Program-made: the position numbers and the translations under genes
Source of the DNA: Glutamicibacter protophormiae
GTDB taxonomy: Bacteria; Actinomycetota; Actinomycetes; Actinomycetales; Micrococcaceae
Direction: 5' to 3'
Length of the DNA: 64,000 nt
Assembly: GCF_014647495.1 (NCBI RefSeq)
Contig: NZ_BMPH01000003.1
Coordinates: 62,001-126,000, forward strand
Shown: positions 59,640-64,000 of the stretch, one piece after another
Position numbering within the stretch: position 1 is the stretch's first letter
How the letters are laid out: every line of letters starts with the position of its first letter
The notes under the pieces: generated by a model
Databases searched by the model: none
Told to the model about the DNA's origin: nothing
The model's input: the letters and a program-made list of their open reading frames with translations, nothing else

Positions 59640-62078
59640 CTACGTTGCCGAGGCCCGGGGCGCCCGGGAATCGTCAAGCCGCCGCAGCCTTGCCGAGCGC
59701 AGGGAAGCGGGGAACAGCGCCGCGGCCATCCGGGAGCGCAGCGGCAGAGCCAGGTGCAGTTGCGCCCGCACCGTCTGCAGGTCGGAGACCAGCTGCGCCG
59801 CGGCATCGGGTTCCGGATGCCGCGCGGCGTAGAAGCTGGCCTGGACGGCAGATTCCAGCCGCCGCAGTTCGCCGTCGAGCCGGGCGAAGTCCTCGCCGAG
59901 CCTGCGTGTGTAGTCGCTGACCGACTCCTGCTCCCCGGCCCGCCTCCCGGCGTCGGCGCCGATGGCCTGCAGCTCCACCCACAGCGCCTCGGCCGCAGGC
60001 CCGCCGCCGGCGGCGATTAATGCCTGGCGCTGCCTGGACAGCCGCCGGCGCCGCAGCGGGGCCAGCGAGAGCGCCCCGCCGACCACTGCGATCAGCAGCG
60101 CCAGCGCCCACCAGCTGTTGGCGGGTTCTCCCGCGGCCACCTGCGGCGCGGCGGCCGGCGCGCTGGCCTCGGCCGATTCCGCGGGACGCTGGGTGGCGCG
60201 GTCCGTGGGAACTTCCTCGTCGCCGAACCCCGCCGGCCCGGCGGTGCTGGTTTCCTGCGGGGCATAGCTCGGCGGCTGGCCCTGGCCCGGGGTCGGCTCG
60301 AAGGGAACCCAGCCCAGGCCCTGGAGGTAGAGCTCGGGCCAGGAATGCGACTGCTGCCCGGTGACCGCATAGCCGGTCAGCGTGGTGCCCGGATCCAGCC
60401 GCGATTCGAGCTCGCTTTCGACGGGGTCCTTGCCGATTTCCACGCTCTTGCCGTTGGCCTTGCCCGGGGCGTAGCCCACCGCGATCCGCGAGGGGATCCC
60501 GGCCTGCCTGGCCATCAGGGCCATGGCGGAGGCGAAGTGCACGCAGTATCCCTGCCGGCGTTCCAGGAAGGCTTCGACCACACGCTTGTTCGCGCCGTCG
60601 TAGCCTTCACGCAGCGGGGTGCGCTCGGAATACCCGAACTTGCGCGAGCGCAGGAAATCCTGGATCGCCACGGCCTTCTCGAAATCGCTGCCGGTCGCCT
60701 CGGCATCCCGGTAGGCCTCGTCCAGCGCGCCGTCCAGGGCGGTGCGCAGCGTGTTCTCCGGATCCTCCGGCAGCTGGCGGTAGATTTCGCCGGGCGCGTT
60801 CGGGGCCACCCCGCCGAAGAATCCCAGGTTGCGGGCCATCTGCGGGCTGAGGTCCAATTCCGAATAGGCCACCGCAATGTCCCCGGTCGCCGCCACGGCG
60901 TCGCCGCTGAGCCGCGCCACCGAGGACTCGGGGACCCAGTTCCAGTTGCCGACGATGCCCTCCACGAAGTAGCTGCGGTCCGGCAGCGGCAGCACCGGGG
61001 AGGAGATGCCGTTGGCCCATTCCAGCCGGGCCACCTGCTCGTTGGCGTTGAAGGTGGTGAAGTCCTCCTGCATGGCCGTGTTGCCGAAGTAGGTGTCCTC
61101 CGGCAGCGCCTCGTTCGGTTCCCAACGGGCCTGCGACAGATCCTCGATGACCGAGGTGCGCAGGTAGGGGGCCTTGTCCGAACTGGTGTAGTAGCTGAGG
61201 ATGGTGCTGCCGTTATTGGCGCGCAGGTCGCGGCCCAGCGTCAGCAGCGGATCGACGTTGCTGGCCAGCAGGTCGCCGGAGGGGCGGATGCCCTCCGGCA
61301 GCATGCCCTTGCGGAAGCCCGGCATCCAGAAGCTGGCCGCCAGCATCGCCGCGATGCACACCAGCGCGGTGGCGGCCAGGAAGCCCAGCTGGCGCGGACC
61401 AGGGAAGTGCGCAGCGGCAGGCTGCTGCCCGCCGCGGAACAGGTAGGGAAGCAGCGCCGTGTAGCCCAGCACCGCGGCCAGCAGCAGCGCCACGTTCCAG
61501 ATGCCGGCGCCTTCCTGCTTGAACAGCGAAGCGATGACCGGGGCGAAACACAGCGGGGCGATCACCAGCAGCGCCACCTTGCGGAAACTGGCCAGCAGCT
61601 CGACGAGCAGGCTGATCGCCACCGCGCAGACCAGGATGGCAAACGCCACGTAGCGCGAATAGGCCACCGGCGGCACCTGGGTGGACAGCTGCAGGGCCGC
61701 CTCGGAGAGCACCGCGTTGAACCACTGGAAGCCGCTCAGCGTGTACCCGGTGGACAGCATGGCTTCGTGCTGGAACAGCGCGACCAGGCCGACCAGGGCG
61801 GCGACCGGGTAGGCGAACCAGTGCAGCCCGCTGATTCCGCGCAGCACCCCGGCGCTGAGGTGGATGGCCAGCACCGGCAGCACCAGCCCCGGGAACCAGG
61901 CCCGTCCCTCCACGACGCCGGTCAGCGAGGAGAATCCGGCAAGCACCGCCACGGCCAGGCAGACCGCGGCCGTGGCACGGGCCAGCAGGTTGTGGGCCAA
62001 GGGTTCGGTGGGCGCCGGCCGCCGCGGCTCGGCCTCCCGGGCCGGGCGGGCGGGGGAGTCGTGCAGGGCCGCGCTCAT
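59640..62078 (-). CDS. TgpA-like transglutaminase-domain membrane protein (DUF3488)
   Basis: 812 residues. About seven N-terminal membrane helices (DUF3488/TgpA_N), then an extracytoplasmic region with the transglutaminase core: catalytic Cys in RQGYCVHFASAMALMARQAG, His in SHSWPELYLQGLGWVPFEPT and a following Asp/Asn equivalent, then another helix (ALALLIAVVGGALSLAPL) and a cytosolic DUF4129-type tail. With the MoxR and DUF58 genes upstream it forms the conserved MoxR-DUF58-TgpA operon; its ATG overlaps the DUF58 stop (62075-62078). Confidence 0.92.
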   Translation of the reverse strand: MSAALHDSPARPAREAEPRRPAPTEPLAHNLLARATAAVCLAVAVLAGFSSLTGVVEGRAWFPGLVLPVLAIHLSAGVLRGISGLHWFAYPVAALVGLVALFQHEAMLSTGYTLSGFQWFNAVLSEAALQLSTQVPPVAYSRYVAFAILVCAVAISLLVELLASFRKVALLVIAPLCFAPVIASLFKQEGAGIWNVALLLAAVLGYTALLPYLFRGGQQPAAAHFPGPRQLGFLAATALVCIAAMLAASFWMPGFRKGMLPEGIRPSGDLLASNVDPLLTLGRDLRANNGSTILSYYTSSDKAPYLRTSVIEDLSQARWEPNEALPEDTYFGNTAMQEDFTTFNANEQVARLEWANGISSPVLPLPDRSYFVEGIVGNWNWVPESSVARLSGDAVAATGDIAVAYSELDLSPQMARNLGFFGGVAPNAPGEIYRQLPEDPENTLRTALDGALDEAYRDAEATGSDFEKAVAIQDFLRSRKFGYSERTPLREGYDGANKRVVEAFLERRQGYCVHFASAMALMARQAGIPSRIAVGYAPGKANGKSVEIGKDPVESELESRLDPGTTLTGYAVTGQQSHSWPELYLQGLGWVPFEPTPGQGQPPSYAPQETSTAGPAGFGDEEVPTDRATQRPAESAEASAPAAAPQVAAGEPANSWWALALLIAVVGGALSLAPLRRRRLSRQRQALIAAGGGPAAEALWVELQAIGADAGRRAGEQESVSDYTRRLGEDFARLDGELRRLESAVQASFYAARHPEPDAAAQLVSDLQTVRAQLHLALPLRSRMAAALFPASLRSARLRRLDDSRAPRASAT

Positions 62079-63400
62079 GAGAGGCCTCGCGCGTCATCCA
62101 ACGAACCATTGCCGTGCAGCACGTGGATGTTCCATCCGGTGCGGGCCAGCAGCTGCTGGACCTGGGCATGGCGTTCGGGGTGGGCGGCTAGCAGGAACAG
62201 CTCCACATCGCGCACCGTGCGGGACAGGGCGGCCAGGACCGCGGCCTGGTCCGGGCTCACGTGGCCAAGGATCATGATCACCGGTTCCTCGCGCAGCGAG
62301 AGCAGCTCGCGGTGCAGGTTCGTTCCAATCAGGTCCTGGACCGGGCGCTGGCCCGTCGCGGAGGGCAGCGGACCGAGTTCCGCGCTGGCCAGATGGAAGT
62401 CCTCGAAGCTCGAACGGGCGGCATGCTCGGACAGCTGCAGTGAATCCCCGCCCACCAGCGGGCTGCCGTCCAGATCCCGGAACAGCAGCTGGTACCCGCT
62501 CTCCGCGTAGCGCTGGCCGATGCTGCAGGCCAGCGACAGCGCGTTCTCGAAGCGGCGGCTGCTGGCCAGCTCCGGCCCCAGTCCCTGGGGGATGCCCACG
62601 CGCAGGTCAGCGCCGCCGGATTGCCAATGCTCCCCGGTGCGGTCCAGCACCATCAGCGCCTGGGCGGTGGCCACGTGGTTCTCCTGGCGCACCATGAGTT
62701 TTCCGTGGCGGGCGGTGGCCTTCCAATGCACCTGGCGGATCGAGTCCCCCTGCTGGTAGTCGCGGGTGGCCACGTCGTAGTAGTCGGCCGTGGTGCTGCG
62801 CGAGAACCGGGCATCTCCGGTGAGCATGCGTTCGCCCAGCGAGGCGAACCGCGACAGCGGGTGGATCTGGGCGCGCACCGGCACCGGCTGCGGCTGTCCG
62901 ATGGACACCATGCCGCGGATCAGTCCCAGCGGATCGGAGATCACCTGCCGGGCCGGGCCCAGCAGGTGGATGCCGCGCGAGCGGAACACCAGTTCGTAGT
63001 CCACCGCGCCGGGGCCGGCCAGCTCGGGGCCGGGGCCGAAGCCTTCGGGCAGGGTTTCGCGCAGGCGCACCTCGTCAGGGCATTCGAGGGTGACCAGCGC
63101 GGCCTCTCCCACGGTCGCCGCGGGGGAGTGCAGCGCCCGGCGCAGGCTGGTGGTGCGCCGGGCGCGCAGGACGATCAGCCAGCTGGAAACCGCCAGCGCG
63201 GCCAGCCCGACGCCCAAGGCCATCAGCTCGTGGCGCCCGAGCACATAGGCCAGGGCGACCAGCCCCGCCCCGGCACCCAGGGTGTACCAGCCGCGCGGGG
63301 TGAACAGGTCCAGATGCCACCGGCGCAGGGCCTCGGGGCCCTCGTCGGAGCGCGTCCAGGACAGGGCATTGCGCGAGTCGAAGCGCTGGGGCTTGTCCAT
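62075..63400 (-). CDS. DUF58 (VWA-like) protein
   Basis: 441 residues. Two N-terminal membrane helices (YTLGAGAGLVALAYVLGRHE, LMALGVGLAALAVSSWLIVL) and a soluble DUF58 domain with the signature YDVATRDYQQGDSIRQVHWK and ARHGKLMVRQENHVA, then a degenerate VWA fold (LMVLDRTGEHW). Such proteins work with MoxR ATPases in envelope maturation. The stop overlaps the transglutaminase start, and the start lies ~12 bp after the MoxR stop. Confidence 0.9.
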   Translation of the reverse strand: MDKPQRFDSRNALSWTRSDEGPEALRRWHLDLFTPRGWYTLGAGAGLVALAYVLGRHELMALGVGLAALAVSSWLIVLRARRTTSLRRALHSPAATVGEAALVTLECPDEVRLRETLPEGFGPGPELAGPGAVDYELVFRSRGIHLLGPARQVISDPLGLIRGMVSIGQPQPVPVRAQIHPLSRFASLGERMLTGDARFSRSTTADYYDVATRDYQQGDSIRQVHWKATARHGKLMVRQENHVATAQALMVLDRTGEHWQSGGADLRVGIPQGLGPELASSRRFENALSLACSIGQRYAESGYQLLFRDLDGSPLVGGDSLQLSEHAARSSFEDFHLASAELGPLPSATGQRPVQDLIGTNLHRELLSLREEPVIMILGHVSPDQAAVLAALSRTVRDVELFLLAAHPERHAQVQQLLARTGWNIHVLHGNGSLDDARGLS

Positions 63401-63412
63401 GCGTCCACCGCC

Positions 63413-64000
63413 CTAGCTGACCGGCGTGCTGGCCAGCAGTTCCTGCACGACGGCGGCAGGTTCCACGCCGTCGGCCAGGGCACGGCGGGTGAGGATCAGC
63501 CGGTGCCCGAGCACCATGTCGGCCACCGCGCGCACGTCTTCGGGCAGCACGTGGTCCCGGCCGGAGATCGCGGCATGCGACTTGGCGGCGCGAACCCACT
63601 GCAGCAGCGCGCGCGGCGAGGCGCCCAGCTGCACCTGCGGGTGCTCGCGCGAGGCGCGCCCCAGATCCACCACGTAGGCGCTCAGCCGGTCGGTGACCGT
63701 GACGAGCTTGACCTGGTCGATCATCCGGACCAGCTCCTGTAGCCGCAGCACCGGAACCAGCGACTGCAGCGGCTCGTCCCGGTGGTGGCTGCTGAGCATG
63801 GCCAGCTCGTCGTCGCGCTGCGGGTAGCCCATGGAAATCCTGCCCATGAACCGGTCGCGCTGGGCCTCGGGCAGCGCGAAGGTGCCCTCGGAATCGATGG
63901 GGTTCTGGGTGGCGACCACCATGAACGGGCGCTGCAGCGGGTGGGTGATGGAATCCACCGTCACCTGCTGCTCCTCCATGCACTCGAGCAAGGCGGACTG
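63413..64000 (-). CDS. MoxR-family AAA+ ATPase, 5' part outside the window
   Basis: At least 195 residues of the C-terminal half are visible; the frame is open to base 64000 and the start is beyond the edge. Motifs: LECMEEQQVTVDSITHPLQR, FMVVATQNPIDSEGTFALPE (sensor 1), RDRFMGRISMGYP (Arg finger region) and GASPRALLQWVRAAKSHAAI (sensor 2). Walker A and B lie outside. It acts as a chaperone-like ATPase for the DUF58/TgpA partners encoded downstream. Confidence 0.92.
   Translation of the reverse strand, partial: QSALLECMEEQQVTVDSITHPLQRPFMVVATQNPIDSEGTFALPEAQRDRFMGRISMGYPQRDDELAMLSSHHRDEPLQSLVPVLRLQELVRMIDQVKLVTVTDRLSAYVVDLGRASREHPQVQLGASPRALLQWVRAAKSHAAISGRDHVLPEDVRAVADMVLGHRLILTRRALADGVEPAAVVQELLASTPVS

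Overview
The window is chromosomal DNA from a GC-rich actinobacterium, most likely a member of the Micrococcaceae (Arthrobacter/Glutamicibacter-like). Evidence is the mycothiol S-conjugate amidase (mca), a WhiB-family regulator, a PIN-PhoH (PhoH2) protein, several actinobacteria-restricted families (DUF4307, DUF4245, DUF3499, DUF5719, TIGR03089), and many genes whose start codon lies 6-7 nt after a TAnnnT -10 element, which points to leaderless mRNAs. Both window edges cut genes: a Ppx/GppA phosphatase on the left and a MoxR ATPase on the right.

Layout. 1-4.4 kb: Ppx/GppA phosphatase (partial), a secreted subtilisin-like (mycosin-type) protease, a small membrane protein, type II NADH dehydrogenase under a Rex-like operator, and tRNA-Leu(UAA). 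4.44-14.40 kb: a roughly 10 kb integrative element inserted in the 3' end of the tRNA-Leu gene. It is bounded by a 24-bp direct repeat, with paired AGGGCACA arm sites inside both ends. It carries a tyrosine integrase, an XRE-type repressor, an AlpA/Xis-like protein, a RepA/RecA-like ATPase containing an iteron-like repeat cluster, a string of tiny genes including a duplicated two-gene cassette, an unidentified minus-strand membrane protein, an HNH endonuclease followed by a G-rich tract, and a NYN-domain nuclease as likely cargo. I see no capsid, tail, large terminase, relaxase or FtsK/TraB gene, so it looks more like a phage satellite or minimal replicating island than a prophage or conjugative element.

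14.6-27.4 kb is the conserved backbone: Bax inhibitor-1 protein, AI-2E permease, threonine ammonia-lyase, GreA, DUF4307, mca, a DUF255 thioredoxin-domain protein, isoprenyl transferase, PhoH2 preceded by a tiny overlapping ORF that resembles the position of the mycobacterial phoAT antitoxin, a prepilin-peptidase-like protein and a NUDIX hydrolase. 27.4-33.1 kb is more accessory: an MFS drug exporter with its TetR regulator, a GNAT acetyltransferase, a membrane-anchored dipeptidase, and a membrane-protein gene interrupted by an in-frame amber codon.

33.1-43.7 kb is central metabolism and envelope: fumarate hydratase, beta-carbonic anhydrase, DUF4245, class II fructose-1,6-bisphosphatase, then a minus-strand run purK-purE-LCP-manA, with GtrA and TIGR03089 proteins beyond it. 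43.9-53.4 kb holds whiB, a giant membrane glycosyltransferase and a DUF5719 protein in overlapping order, followed by small conserved proteins. 53.5-64 kb holds an acyl-CoA synthetase, a protein O-mannosyltransferase, RsmI, a succinate-semialdehyde dehydrogenase, and the MoxR-DUF58-transglutaminase (TgpA-like) operon. Convergent gene ends are mostly separated by strong perfect hairpins, listed as terminators. All functions are inferred by reading the sequence; no database search was possible.
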